DNA of 64,000 nucleotides from Nocardia elegans NBRC 108235 (GTDB lineage Bacteria > Actinomycetota > Actinomycetes > Mycobacteriales > Mycobacteriaceae): assembly GCF_001612845.1 (NCBI RefSeq), contig NZ_BDBF01000004.1:62001-126000 (forward strand), in the 5' to 3' direction. The position numbers and the translations under genes are program-made. The notes under the pieces were generated by a model that had not been told where the DNA came from, did no database searches, and was given only the letters and a program-made list of their open reading frames with translations. This document shows positions 25,578-33,697 of this stretch, piece after piece (position 1 is the first letter of the stretch; the number at the start of each line of letters is the position of its first letter).

Positions 25578-27887
25578 TCAGCCGACCTTCACCGGACTCC
25601 TGGGCTCGTCCGGATTGTCGACGTGGAGCTCGTGCAACCGCGCACCCTCCACGTCGATATCCGGCACGATCCGGCTGAGCCATCCCGGAATCCACCAGGC
25701 CGCCTTACCCATCAGCACCAGCAGCGACGGGATCAGGACCATCCGCACCAGGAAGGCGTCGAACAGGACGCCCGCGGCGAGCGCGAAACCCATCGATTTG
25801 GCGGTCGCATCCGATTCCAGCAGGAACGAACCGAAGACCGAGATCATGATGACGGCGGCCGAGGTCACCACGCGTGCGCCGTGGTGGTAGCCGGAGATCA
25901 TCGCCTCGGTGGGTGGTTTCCCGTGCACGTATTCCTCGCGCATGCGGGTGACGAGGAAGACCTGGTAGTCCATGGCGAGGCCGAAGACCAAGCCGATCAA
26001 CATGATCGGCAGGAAGCTCACGATCGGCCGGGGTTCGGAAATGAGGCCGAGGGCGCCCTTCTGGAAGATCAGCACGGTGGCGCCGAACGTCGCCGCCATG
26101 GAGAGCAGGAATCCCAGTGCGGCGGTGAAAGGCACCAGCAGCGAACGGAACACCGCGATCAGCAACAGGAATGCCGCACCCGCCACGATGGCCAGATAGG
26201 GCAGGATCTTGCTGAGCAGCGCATGGTCGACATCGGCGTAAATGGCTGTGGTGCCGGTGATTCCGTAGTCGATGCCGTATCTGTCGTGCAGTGCGGCTTC
26301 GGCATTGCGCGCGTTGCGCACCAGATCCTTGGTGGCCTGATCGTTGGGCCCGGTGGCGGGTACCGCGGTCATCAACGCGCCGCCGCCGTCCCTGCTCAGC
26401 TGCGGTCGGGTCACATAGTCCATACCCGGATACGCGGCCAGTTCGTCGTGTAGCGCGGTCAGCGCCGCCTGCCGCTGATCGGCGGGCACCTGCGACAGAT
26501 CGGCGACGACTTGCAGCTTGCCGTTACTGCCGGCACCGAATCCCTCGGTGCGCAGGTCGTAGGCCTTGCGAATGGTGGTGGTCCTGGGCTGGCTGTCCTC
26601 ACCGGGCAGGCCCAGATTCAAGCTCAGCGCGGGCGCGGCCAGCAGACCCAGCACGATGATGCTCGCGATCAGCGTCAGCCACGGCATCTGCCCGATCACC
26701 CGCGCCACCCGCATACCGTTGGTGACCACCGAATCGTCCTCGGGATCGTGTTGCGCGATCACCGGCAGCTTCGGCTCGAACAGATACTTGCCGAAGGCGC
26801 CGAGCAGTGCCGGCATCAGGGTGATGGCGGTGAGCACCGCGAACGCCGCCGCGATCGCCCCGCCCAGCCCCATGAAGGTCAGGAAGCGGATGTTGACGAT
26901 GGCCAGGGCGACGAGCGCGATAATCACCGTCGCGCCCGCGAACACGACCGCCGAACCGGCCGTCCCCAGGGCCGTGCCCGCGGCGATCTCCGGCGAATTC
27001 TGCACCGCGCGTTCGTGTTTGTAGCGCGAGACGATGAACAGCGCGTAGTCGATCGAGAGCGCGATGCCGATCATCGAGGCCAGGAAGGTGGTGAAGCTCG
27101 GTACCGACATGAACGATGTGCCGAGGAAGATCACCGACGTCGCCAGTCCGAGTCCGACGATCGCGGTGATGATCGGCACGAAGGCGGCCACGATCGCGCC
27201 GAAGGCCACCACCATCACCACCAGCGCCACGGCCATGCCGATCATCTCGGCCCGACCACTGGGCTGTTGTTGTTCCATCGCCAGCGACCCGCTCATCTCC
27301 ACCTGAAGTCCGGCGGCCCGCGCCTCGTCACCGACCGCGTAGGCGGCCGCGCGATCGGCGGCGGTGATATCGGTGAACTTCTGGATCGTGAACGGAACGG
27401 TCAGCACCGCAACGGTATCGGGGTTCTCCTTGTTCAACACGTTGACCGGCGCGGCACTGCAGCGCGAGACGAATTCCGGCGAACTGCGATCGGTCGCGAA
27501 GCAGCCCATCTGTTCGGTGGCGGTGATCGGATCCACCAGCGGGGTCTTGTGATCGACGATGTTCAGATCGTTCAGCTTCGAAACCACACCACCGACGGCC
27601 GCGCGCTGGGATGCGTCGGTGAGTTTCTGCCCCGGTGCCGCCCCGAAGACATAGGTGCCGGTGACCGCCTCGAAACTGAACGCCTGCGACATCCCCGGGA
27701 AGTGTTTGTCCATGATCTCGGTGGCGCGTTCCGACGGCAGATTCGGGATCGTGAAGTCGTCGTTCATCGGCTTCTTCAACTGCGTGCCGAGACTGCCGAT
27801 GATCAGGAACAGGATCAGCCAGACCGGGAGCACGATCCACTTGTGCCGAAAGGCGAACCTTCCCCACCGATACAGATACACGGACAC
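25578..27887 (-). CDS. MMPL family RND transporter (copy 1)
   Basis: 769 residues. The layout is that of MmpL: an N-terminal helix (KWIVLPVWLILFLIIGSLG), an extracytoplasmic loop, a five-helix block containing IGIALSIDYALFIVSRYKHE, a second loop (LPGEDSQPRTTTIRKAYDL), and a last block with MDYQVFLVTRMREEYVHGK. The Asp-Tyr pairs in both blocks are the proton-relay signature. These proteins export lipids or siderophores, and the cargo is unknown. GTG 27887 has AGGAG upstream. It is paralogous, in the same orientation, to the gene at 28144-30528. It converges on the oxidoreductase with a 22-bp gap. Confidence 0.94.
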   Translation of the reverse strand: MSVYLYRWGRFAFRHKWIVLPVWLILFLIIGSLGTQLKKPMNDDFTIPNLPSERATEIMDKHFPGMSQAFSFEAVTGTYVFGAAPGQKLTDASQRAAVGGVVSKLNDLNIVDHKTPLVDPITATEQMGCFATDRSSPEFVSRCSAAPVNVLNKENPDTVAVLTVPFTIQKFTDITAADRAAAYAVGDEARAAGLQVEMSGSLAMEQQQPSGRAEMIGMAVALVVMVVAFGAIVAAFVPIITAIVGLGLATSVIFLGTSFMSVPSFTTFLASMIGIALSIDYALFIVSRYKHERAVQNSPEIAAGTALGTAGSAVVFAGATVIIALVALAIVNIRFLTFMGLGGAIAAAFAVLTAITLMPALLGAFGKYLFEPKLPVIAQHDPEDDSVVTNGMRVARVIGQMPWLTLIASIIVLGLLAAPALSLNLGLPGEDSQPRTTTIRKAYDLRTEGFGAGSNGKLQVVADLSQVPADQRQAALTALHDELAAYPGMDYVTRPQLSRDGGGALMTAVPATGPNDQATKDLVRNARNAEAALHDRYGIDYGITGTTAIYADVDHALLSKILPYLAIVAGAAFLLLIAVFRSLLVPFTAALGFLLSMAATFGATVLIFQKGALGLISEPRPIVSFLPIMLIGLVFGLAMDYQVFLVTRMREEYVHGKPPTEAMISGYHHGARVVTSAAVIMISVFGSFLLESDATAKSMGFALAAGVLFDAFLVRMVLIPSLLVLMGKAAWWIPGWLSRIVPDIDVEGARLHELHVDNPDEPRSPVKVG

Positions 27888-28090
27888 GAGGCGCTCCTAG
27901 TGGTCGCGGGCCTCGATTGGCGCTGACTGCGAACCGGGGCCGGTCGCTGATCGAGCTGTGCGGTTGCCGACACACTCGCCGGTACCGTCGGTCCGCCGAG
28001 TGGCCGAGCTGGAGAGCATTAGGTTCGAGTCTGCTGTGTCGTTGCTGCAAGATCAAGATCTGTGCGGTCCGAGATCCCCCGGACCGGATA

Positions 28091-28132
28091 CGGCACGAGC
28101 CCCCATCCCTGTTCGGATGAGGGCTCGTGCCG
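28091..28132 (-). terminator. Hairpin terminator downstream of MMPL copy 2
   Basis: Twelve-base perfect arms CGGCACGAGCCC and GGGCTCGTGCCG with an 18-nt loop, 11 bp past the stop of the 28144-30528 gene. It suggests that the two MMPL genes are not one simple transcript and that copy 1 has its own promoter in 27888-28090. Confidence 0.75.
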
Positions 28133-28143
28133 TGGTTCGCGGA

Positions 28144-30528
28144 TCAGCCGACCGGGACCGGCTCCTTCTCCGCCGCCGCGGTGTCGCGGTCACGCTGCTG
28201 CAGCTCGCGCAGCTTGGTGCCCTCGACATCGATATCGGGCAGGATCCGGTCCAGCCACTTCGGCATCCACCAGGCCCATTCGCCCAGCAGCACCAGCAGC
28301 GACGGGATCAGCACCATCCGGACCAGGAAGGCGTCGAACAGCACGCCGGCCGCCAGCGCGAAGCCCATCGACTTGGCGGTCACATCGGACTCCAACATGA
28401 ATCCGCCGAAGACCGAGATCATGATGATGGCCGCGGAGGTGACCACGCGAGCACCGTGGTGATAACCGGATACCATGGCCTCCTTCGGGGATTTGCCATG
28501 CACGTATTCCTCTCGCATCCGCGTCACCAGGAACACCTGGTAGTCCATCGCGAGACCGAATACCAAGCCGATCAACATGATCGGCAGGAAGCTCACTATC
28601 GGATGCTGATCGCCGATCAGGCCGAGTTTGTCCTGCTGGAAGATCAGCACCGTGGCGCCGAAGGTGGCCGCCATCGACAACAGGAATCCCAATGCGGCGG
28701 TCAGCGGCACCAGAACCGAGCGGAACACGAGCGCCAGCAGGATGAACGCCGCGATCGCCACGATCGTCATGTACGGGACGATCTTGCCGAGCAGGGCGTT
28801 GGACACATCGGCGTAGATCGCGGTCGAGCCGGTGATGCCGTACTCCATGCCATATTTCGCTTGCAGGTCCGACTCCGCGTCCCGGGCATGTTTCACCAGG
28901 TCCTGGGTTTCGGAGTTGTTCGGGCCGTGATCGGGCACCGCGGTCAACTGGGCGCCGGTGCTGTTCACATAGTCCGGAGTCTTCTGCGGCGTGAGCTTGT
29001 TCGTCGACGGCATGGTCACGAAGTCCATGCCCTGGTAGCCGGCCAGCTTGTCGTGCAGGGCCATGACGGCCTCCTGACGCTGCTCCGGCTTGACCTTGGT
29101 CAGATCCGCGACCACCAGCAGGGTGCCGTTGCTGCCCTCGCCGAACCCTTCGGTACGCAGGTCGTAGGCCTTACGAACCGTGGTGGTCTTGGGCTGGCTG
29201 TCCTCGCCGGGGAGGCCGAGGCTCAGATTCACCGCGGGTGCGGCGAGCAGGCCGAGCACGATCACGCTCGCGCCGAGGGTCACCCACGGCGCCTTGGCGA
29301 TCAGTTGGGCGAAACGCTTGCCGTTGGTGACGGCGTTGTCGTCCTCGGTATCGGTGCGCGCGACCAGCGGCAGCTTCGGCTTGAACAGGAAGCGGCCGAA
29401 GGCGCCCATCATCGCGGGCAGCAGGGTCAGCGCGACCAGGATCGCGAACAGCGCGGCCAGCGCGCCACCCAGACCCATCCAGGTGAGGAAGCTGACGCCG
29501 ACGATGCTGAGGCCACACAGCGCGATGATGACCGTCATACCGGCGAAGACCACCGCGGAACCGGCGGTGCCGATGGCGACGCCCGCAGCCTCTTCCGGCG
29601 AATCCTGCACGGCGAGTTCATGTTTGTAGCGCGAGACGATGAACAGCGCGTAGTCGATCGACAGCGCGATACCGATCATCGCCGCCAGCACGGTGGTGAA
29701 GTTCGGGATGTTGGCGATCGAGGTGCCGGCCATGATCAGCGAGGACGCCATGCCGACACCCACGATGCCGGTCAGAATCGGCACGAACGCCGCGATCAGC
29801 GCGCCGAAGGCGATCATCATCACGATGAAGGCGACGGCGTAACCGATCATTTCCGACTGTCCACCCGGCGGCGCCTGCTCGGTGGCGATGGTGCCGCTGA
29901 TTTCCACATCCAGTCCGGCCGCGCGCGCTTCATCGGCGACCTTGTAGGCCTGGTCCCGATCGGCCTTGGTGATATCGGAGAACGACTTTATCTTGAACGG
30001 CACGCTGAAGTAGGCGACGGTATCGGCATTGTTGTTCTTGCCGAGCACGTTCAGCGGCGCCAGACCACATTTCGCGACGAAGTTCGGGTCGGTGCGATCA
30101 CCGGAGGTGCAGCCGATCGCCGTCGTCGCGGCGACCGGATCGGTCAGCACGCCCCGACGTTGCGGGTCGGGGTCCTGCGCATTGATCTTGGACTTGTCGA
30201 CGATGTCGAGGTTGTTGATCTTCTCGACAAGCGCGCTGAGCGCCTTGTGATTGTCCGGATCGGTGAGCTTGCCGTGGGTTGCCGCGGCGACATAAGTGCC
30301 GGTCACCGCGTCGAATTTGAAGGCTGCCGATTGTCCAGGAAATTCCCTGTCCAGGATGTCGGTGGCCTTCTGCGAGGGCAGATCGGGCATGTTGAAGTCG
30401 TCCTGGCTCTGCTTCTTCAGCCCGACGCCGACGGCGCCCACGATCACGAAGATCAGCAACCAGACCGGTAGCACGATCCATTTTCGGCGGAAGGCGAACT
30501 TCCCCCACCGATAGAGGTACACGGACAC
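28144..30528 (-). CDS. MMPL family RND transporter (copy 2)
   Basis: 794 residues, very similar to copy 1 through the membrane blocks (IGIALSIDYALFIVSRYKHE and MDYQVFLVTRMREEYVHGKS are shared) and more divergent in the loops. This copy has insertions in the second loop (STNKLTPQKTPDYVNSTGAQ) and a longer C-terminal tail. The GTG start at 30528 has AGGAG nine bases upstream. A perfect palindromic operator lies ~105 bp upstream, and a TetR gene is divergent, so this copy is probably the one that regulator controls. Tandem duplication with loop divergence suggests different cargo. Confidence 0.94.
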   Translation of the reverse strand: MSVYLYRWGKFAFRRKWIVLPVWLLIFVIVGAVGVGLKKQSQDDFNMPDLPSQKATDILDREFPGQSAAFKFDAVTGTYVAAATHGKLTDPDNHKALSALVEKINNLDIVDKSKINAQDPDPQRRGVLTDPVAATTAIGCTSGDRTDPNFVAKCGLAPLNVLGKNNNADTVAYFSVPFKIKSFSDITKADRDQAYKVADEARAAGLDVEISGTIATEQAPPGGQSEMIGYAVAFIVMMIAFGALIAAFVPILTGIVGVGMASSLIMAGTSIANIPNFTTVLAAMIGIALSIDYALFIVSRYKHELAVQDSPEEAAGVAIGTAGSAVVFAGMTVIIALCGLSIVGVSFLTWMGLGGALAALFAILVALTLLPAMMGAFGRFLFKPKLPLVARTDTEDDNAVTNGKRFAQLIAKAPWVTLGASVIVLGLLAAPAVNLSLGLPGEDSQPKTTTVRKAYDLRTEGFGEGSNGTLLVVADLTKVKPEQRQEAVMALHDKLAGYQGMDFVTMPSTNKLTPQKTPDYVNSTGAQLTAVPDHGPNNSETQDLVKHARDAESDLQAKYGMEYGITGSTAIYADVSNALLGKIVPYMTIVAIAAFILLALVFRSVLVPLTAALGFLLSMAATFGATVLIFQQDKLGLIGDQHPIVSFLPIMLIGLVFGLAMDYQVFLVTRMREEYVHGKSPKEAMVSGYHHGARVVTSAAIIMISVFGGFMLESDVTAKSMGFALAAGVLFDAFLVRMVLIPSLLVLLGEWAWWMPKWLDRILPDIDVEGTKLRELQQRDRDTAAAEKEPVPVG

Positions 30529-30632
30529 GCGGTATCTCCTAGCGATAGCTGATTTGCGGTGCTGAGTTCAGGCCCCGTAGACAGCACTACTGCGGACGCC
30601 GCACTGCGATCCGCCTCCATCGACGCTTTCTG

Positions 30633-30648
30633 CCTACCGTGCGGTAGG
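30633..30648. promoter_or_regulatory. Likely TetR operator
   Basis: Perfect inverted repeat CCTACCG-TG-CGGTAGG between the divergent MMPL copy 2 and TetR genes. The TACCG...CGGTA core and its position are typical of TetR-family operators in actinomycetes. That the adjacent TetR binds it is inference. Confidence 0.75.
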
Positions 30649-30734
30649 TAGACTACCCAATCGCTAAGCGGAGGAACAACCTCGATTTTCGGGGCGTGCC
30701 CTCCGCTTCGATCGGTTGATGAGAGGATCATCGC

Positions 30735-31331
30735 ATGAGCGCCCGAAGTACCTCAGGAATCGTTGTCGCAGGTCAGAGCACCAAAGACGCGATTCGTGAG
30801 GCGGCGATCCGGCTTTTTTCGAACAAGGGTTTCGAGCAGACGAGCCTGCGCGAGGTCGCGGATGCGGTGGGAATCACAAAGGCGTCGCTCTACTATCACT
30901 ACGCGTCGAAGCTCGATCTGCTGCTCGCGATCATCGAACCGATCTTCGACGACATGAAGCTCGTGGTCGACGAACTCGACGGTGTGCCGTACAGCCCGGC
31001 GGGCGCTCGGGCGGTGCTGAATCGCCAGCTCCGGACCCTGTTACGACATCGCACCGCGGGCGCGATGTGCGTGCGCGACACCGTGGCCATCCTCAACGCG
31101 ATCGGAGATCGGCATCCGGACATGTTCGATATGCACCGGCGACTGTGTGTCTGGCTGGCCGGACCCGACCCCTCGCACGAGGCGCAATTGCGTGCCAGTG
31201 CCGCCCTGGAGGTGCTGGGCACGGCGCTGTGGTCGAACGAGCTCGTGCCCGATGCGGGTGACGAGGTGATCGAGCGGGTTTTGATCGAGGCCGCTCTCGG
31301 TGTGCTGAACGGACCGGGTGGACAGCGCTAG
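30735..31331 (+). CDS. TetR family transcriptional regulator
   Basis: 198 residues. The N-terminal domain has the complete TetR helix-turn-helix: AIREAAIRLFSNKGFEQTSL, then REVADAVGITKASLYYHYAS. The C-terminal ligand domain is variable. It is divergent from MMPL copy 2, with a palindromic operator at 30633-30648 between them, so it probably represses the transporter and itself until a ligand is bound. The stop codon shares one base with the GTG of the Rrf2 gene, so the two are coupled. Confidence 0.92.
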   Translation: MSARSTSGIVVAGQSTKDAIREAAIRLFSNKGFEQTSLREVADAVGITKASLYYHYASKLDLLLAIIEPIFDDMKLVVDELDGVPYSPAGARAVLNRQLRTLLRHRTAGAMCVRDTVAILNAIGDRHPDMFDMHRRLCVWLAGPDPSHEAQLRASAALEVLGTALWSNELVPDAGDEVIERVLIEAALGVLNGPGGQR

Positions 31332-31816
31332 TGCACATCTCGGCGAGGATCGACTACGCGGTCCGCATCCTGTTGGAAATCGCTCGCGCGCAACCGAATT
31401 CGGTGAAGGCGGAGACGATCGCCACGGCACAGGACATTTCCCCGAAGATTCTGGAATCCATTGCGGCGCAACTGCGCCGGGCCGATCTGGTGGTCAGCCG
31501 GCGCGGCCCCGACGGCGGGTACCGGCTGGCCCGTGCGGCCGGTGAGATCAGCATCGCCGACGTGATCCGCGCGGTCGAGGGGCCGCTCGCCTCGGTGCGC
31601 GGGCAGCGTCCCGAGGACGTGGTGTATTCGGGGGTTGCCGAACCACTGCAGCGGGTGTGGATCGCGCTGCGGGTCAATATCCGCGCGGTGCTGGAACAGG
31701 TCTCGATCGCGGATATCGCCACCGACGAACTGCCGGATTTCATCGCGAACCTGGTGTCCGATCCCGGTGCCTGGACGCGGCGGCCCGCGCCCGTCCCGCC
31801 CGGCGTCGACGCCTAG
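31331..31816 (+). CDS. Rrf2 family regulator lacking the Fe-S cysteines
   Basis: 161 residues. The winged-helix domain is clear: ISARIDYAVRILLEIA, AETIATAQDISPKILESIAAQLRRADLVVSRRGPDGGYRL. NsrR and IscR carry three Cys after the wing for an Fe-S cluster, but this protein has no Cys at all. It therefore cannot use that sensing mode and may respond to another signal. GTG 31331 overlaps the TetR stop by one base, so the two are cotranscribed. Its target may be the ABC exporter 115 bp downstream; that is inference. Confidence 0.88.
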   Translation: MHISARIDYAVRILLEIARAQPNSVKAETIATAQDISPKILESIAAQLRRADLVVSRRGPDGGYRLARAAGEISIADVIRAVEGPLASVRGQRPEDVVYSGVAEPLQRVWIALRVNIRAVLEQVSIADIATDELPDFIANLVSDPGAWTRRPAPVPPGVDA

Positions 31817-31930
31817 CCCGGAGATGAGGACTGTGCCGGTCGAGCCGGTTTCGCGAGTGTGCGGGCCGGCTTTCGCCGAGCGAAAAATCTTGCCGCCACC
31901 GCCCCGGAATGACGGTAGCCTGCACCCATC

Positions 31931-33667
31931 ATGTTGATCAGGTTGCTGCGCGCCTTTCTCGCCCCCTACCGCACCCAGTTGGTGGGGGTTGTTGTGTTGC
32001 AGCTCATCTCCGTCATCGCGATGCTCTATCTGCCCAGCCTGAACGCCGACATCATCGACAACGGCGTCACCAAGGGTGATATCGGCTACATCTGGACCAC
32101 CGGTCTGTGGATGCTGCTGGTGTCGGGCGTGCAGATCATCGCCTCGGCGAGTTCGGTCTATCTGGGCGCACAGGCCGCGATGGGTGCGGGGCGGGAAATG
32201 CGCGCGGCGCTGCTGCACCGGGTGGGCACCTTCTCCGCCCGTGAGGTGGGCATCTTCGGCGCGCCGTCGCTGATCACCCGCAACACCAATGATGTGCAGC
32301 AGGTGCAGCTGCTGGTCGTGATGAGCGTGACCATCCTGGTGATGGCGCCGATCATGTGCATCGGCGGCATCGTGATGGCGCTGCGCCAGGACCTCGGACT
32401 ATCCTGGATCCTGCTGGTCGCGGTGCCGGTGCTCGGCCTGACGATGGCGCTGATCATCTCCCGGATGGTGCCCGGATTCCGGCGCGTGCAGGAGCGCATC
32501 GACTCGGTGAACCGAGTGCTGCGCGAGCAGATCACAGGTATCCGCGTGGTGCGGGCGTTCGTGCGCGAGCGCTACGAATCGCAGCGCTTCGGCGTGGCCA
32601 ACGACGAGCTGACCTCGGCCTCGCTGTTCGTGGGCCGGTTGGCCGCGCTGATGTTCCCGGCCGTGATGCTGATCAGCAACGTGACCACGGTCGCGGTGAT
32701 CTGGTTCGGCGGGCATGCCATCGACTCCGGCAGTATGCAGATCGGTTCGCTGACCGCGCTGCTGTCCTACATCATGCAGATCCTGATGGCGGTCATGATG
32801 GCCTCCTTCCTGGCGATGATCGCCCCGCGTGCGGCGGTCTCGGCCGAACGCATCGCCGAGGTCCTGGAAACCGACTCCTCGGTGCTGCCGCCGGCACAGC
32901 CGCAGACCTTCGTCGCCGATCCGGGAACGGTCGAGCTGGCCGGCGCCGAATTCGCGTTTCCGGGCGCCGCGGAACCGGTGCTGCGCGATATCAGCTTCCG
33001 GGTCTCGCCCGGGCAGACCACCGCGATCGTCGGTTCCACGGGATCCGGTAAAACCACGCTGATCAATCTGATTCCGCGGCTGATCGACGTCACCTCCGGC
33101 GTGGTGCGGGTCGGCGGCACCGATGTGCGGCAGGTGGATATGGATCTGCTGCGCTCGCAGATCGGGCTGGTGCCGCAGAAGGCCTATCTGTTTTCCGGGA
33201 CCATCGCGGAGAACCTGCGTTACGGCGATCCCGAGGCGACCGACGAACAGCTGTGGCACGCACTGGAAATCGCGCAGGCCGCCGATTTCGTGCGGGCCAT
33301 GCCCGAAGGGTTGCGGACCCCGGTCGCCCAGGGTGGCACCACCGTCTCGGGCGGCCAGCGGCAGCGGCTCGCCATCGCGCGCGCCCTGGTGAAGAAGCCC
33401 AAGATCTATCTGTTCGACGACTGCTTCTCCGCACTCGACGTCGCTACCGACGCCCGGGTGCGCGACGCGCTGCGGCCGGAGACGCGCGAATCCGCGGTGA
33501 TCACCGTGGCCCAGCGCGTGTCGACCATCCGCGACGCCGACCAGATCGTCGTCCTCGAGGACGGTGCCATGGTCGGCCTCGGCACCCACGAACAGCTGTT
33601 GCGCGAATGCGAGGAGTACCGGGAGATCGTGGAATCGCAGTTCAGTCCGGAAGAGGCGGCGCGATGA
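31931..33667 (+). CDS. ABC exporter half-transporter, first subunit (degenerate-site type)
   Basis: 578 residues, with six transmembrane helices followed by the ATPase. Walker A is GSTGSGKTTL, the signature is VSGGQRQRLAIARA, and Walker B is IYLFDDCFSALD, again with Asp in place of the catalytic Glu. The His-loop residue is also replaced: VITVAQRVSTI has Gln where IIAHR is usual. This subunit should therefore be the non-hydrolysing half. The partner is the gene starting at 33693. Its stop overlaps the start of a 10-codon minicistron. The substrate is unknown. Confidence 0.93.
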   Translation: MLIRLLRAFLAPYRTQLVGVVVLQLISVIAMLYLPSLNADIIDNGVTKGDIGYIWTTGLWMLLVSGVQIIASASSVYLGAQAAMGAGREMRAALLHRVGTFSAREVGIFGAPSLITRNTNDVQQVQLLVVMSVTILVMAPIMCIGGIVMALRQDLGLSWILLVAVPVLGLTMALIISRMVPGFRRVQERIDSVNRVLREQITGIRVVRAFVRERYESQRFGVANDELTSASLFVGRLAALMFPAVMLISNVTTVAVIWFGGHAIDSGSMQIGSLTALLSYIMQILMAVMMASFLAMIAPRAAVSAERIAEVLETDSSVLPPAQPQTFVADPGTVELAGAEFAFPGAAEPVLRDISFRVSPGQTTAIVGSTGSGKTTLINLIPRLIDVTSGVVRVGGTDVRQVDMDLLRSQIGLVPQKAYLFSGTIAENLRYGDPEATDEQLWHALEIAQAADFVRAMPEGLRTPVAQGGTTVSGGQRQRLAIARALVKKPKIYLFDDCFSALDVATDARVRDALRPETRESAVITVAQRVSTIRDADQIVVLEDGAMVGLGTHEQLLRECEEYREIVESQFSPEEAAR

Positions 33668-33697
33668 GCCGCAAGACACAGGAGGCGGCGCGATGAG
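33653..33697 (+). repeat. Direct repeat of a start region creating a 10-codon minicistron
   Basis: GAGGCGGCGCGATGAG occurs at 33653-33668 and again at 33682-33697, 29 bp apart. The first copy holds the stop of the upstream ABC gene and an ATG at 33664. That ATG opens a 10-codon frame, MSRKTQEAAR, which stops at 33694-33696. The second copy holds this stop and the ATG of the downstream ABC gene. Both junctions are ATGA overlaps. The minicistron may couple translation of the two subunits, or it may be a by-product of a 29-bp tandem duplication. Confidence 0.6.

Noticed and set aside
27990..28045. A tRNA-like string (GAGTGGCCGAGCTGG and GGTTCGAGTCT) upstream of MMPL copy 1.
   Set aside because: No acceptor stem or anticodon arm can be formed at proper spacing; it resembles a tRNA only by chance.
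27958..30471. An 837-residue plus-strand frame opposite MMPL copy 2.
   Set aside because: Composition is typical of an antisense shadow, and the minus strand carries a complete MMPL protein with start and ribosome-binding site.
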